64,000 bases of DNA from Casuarina equisetifolia. Its lineage: Eukaryota; Streptophyta; Magnoliopsida; Fagales; Casuarinaceae. Positions within the stretch are counted from its first letter, which is position 1. Every line of letters starts with the position of its first letter. The stretch is taken from positions 7,254,001 to 7,318,000 of the forward strand of contig CM052355.1 in NCBI GenBank assembly GCA_028551475.1, written 5' to 3'. Below, piece after piece: positions 63,363 through 64,000 of the stretch. The position numbers were made by a program, and so were the translations under genes. The notes under the pieces were generated by a model that was not told where the DNA came from, searched no databases, and saw nothing but the letters and a program-made list of their open reading frames with translations.

Positions 63363-64000
63363 CTGAATAAATGCCATTGAAAATAAATAAAAGTTCATAA
63401 GTCAAAATTTCAAAAGATCAAATCTAGAGTAAAATCAAATGATAAACAAAAACTGTGAACTGAATTTTTTGTTTATCAAAAAAAATGTGATGAAAATGAG
63501 GTTTCAAAATTTAAACAACAGCACAGATTCTTATAGAGACTTTTTAATTCACATAAAGAAAGCAGAGTTATTCAAGTGCCAACTGAGCGCCACCTATACA
63601 TCTTGAAAAAGAAAAATGAACCAAGATTACAACCAATCCGAGTGTAAAATGCATTGTATGTTCCCCCTAGAAAACGGAAATAGAAGGAAGAAACATGAGA
63701 TACGACCAGAGCACCAGATCTTCCATCTTCATCACTACCCAAAGAAAATGGCTTGTAGAATATAGCAAATTAAGCACAACTAATCCACACCTTAAAACCA
63801 TATACATAGTCGAACTGTAAGTGCAAATGGTTCTATTTGTAAACCAGACAGCAATAAAATTACCATGTCATCAACCGTAAGAAGGGTGGTTACGACCAAT
63901 GACATTCTTCATAACCAGCATGTAAAAAGGTGACGACATATCAATGCAAAAACTAAGTTCAATCAACCATATAATGTGACAACAAGCAATGACAACCCAG
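63363..64000 (-). other. RSH1: Probable RSH1 intron reaching the window edge
   Basis: The exon at 63362 begins in frame after a CAG acceptor, so coding sequence must continue upstream. I see no clear HD-domain exon here. A short stretch near 63860-63890 reads VVTTLLTVDDM before a GT on the minus strand and loosely recalls the HD-motif exon, but it lacks the His-Asp pair and is probably chance. Confidence 0.5.

Noticed and set aside
63860..63890. Missing RSH1 HD-motif exon
   Set aside because: The translation only loosely resembles the expected segment and lacks the His-Asp pair, so coincidence is more likely.
1..64000. A biosynthetic gene cluster of P450, lipoxygenase and kinase
   Set aside because: The genes are 18 kb or more apart, belong to unrelated pathways as far as sequence shows, and no other tailoring enzymes are present.

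Overview
The window is nuclear DNA of a flowering plant. The genes have GT-AG introns, the intergenic DNA is AT-rich, there are plant-type transposons, and the recognisable genes are plant-specific forms: a CYP71-clan P450, a plastid 13-lipoxygenase, a receptor-like cytoplasmic kinase of subfamily VII, the PAUSED-type exportin-T and RSH1. Protein features suggest a eudicot, but I cannot name the species. The window holds no bacterial operon, CRISPR array or phage, and I saw no tRNA or rRNA gene by eye.

Layout. Positions 1 to about 5.9 kb hold the 5' two-thirds of a decayed Ty1/copia retrotransposon on the minus strand (RT, integrase, protease, gag, primer-binding site, LTR); its 3' end lies left of the window. 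A complete two-exon CYP92A-like P450 follows at 8.9-11.7 kb (+). From 11.7 to 29.6 kb the DNA is mostly intergenic. It contains a very compact TRIM-like element (about 15.05-15.3 kb), a small conserved plant protein gene (18.39-18.76 kb, +) and several simple repeats. An eight-exon chloroplast 13-lipoxygenase gene occupies 29.75-34.16 kb (+). At 35.9-39.8 kb lies a degraded second copy of the 6.7-13.65 kb block, with a P450 pseudogene that lost its second exon in an internal deletion. A five-exon RIPK-like kinase is at 44.76-46.50 kb (-). A complete 13-exon exportin-T/PAUSED gene is at 50.81-59.36 kb (-). The last four coding exons of RSH1 are at 61.16-63.36 kb (-); its N-terminal exons lie beyond the right edge.

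I rebuilt the five main gene models exon by exon. In each, the exon lengths keep one open frame across canonical splice sites: P450 509 aa, LOX 921 aa, kinase 454 aa, exportin-T 989 aa, RSH1 C-terminal 426 aa. The genes do not form an obvious pathway. LOX (jasmonate/oxylipin synthesis), the RLCK (immune signalling) and RSH1 (plastid ppGpp) all relate to stress, but their adjacency looks like ordinary plant gene order. The most distinctive structures are the dispersed segmental duplication around the P450 with its repeated promoter module, the miniature LTR element, and a perfect 16-bp-arm inverted repeat at 43.5 kb. I found no convincing evidence of a new multi-gene system.
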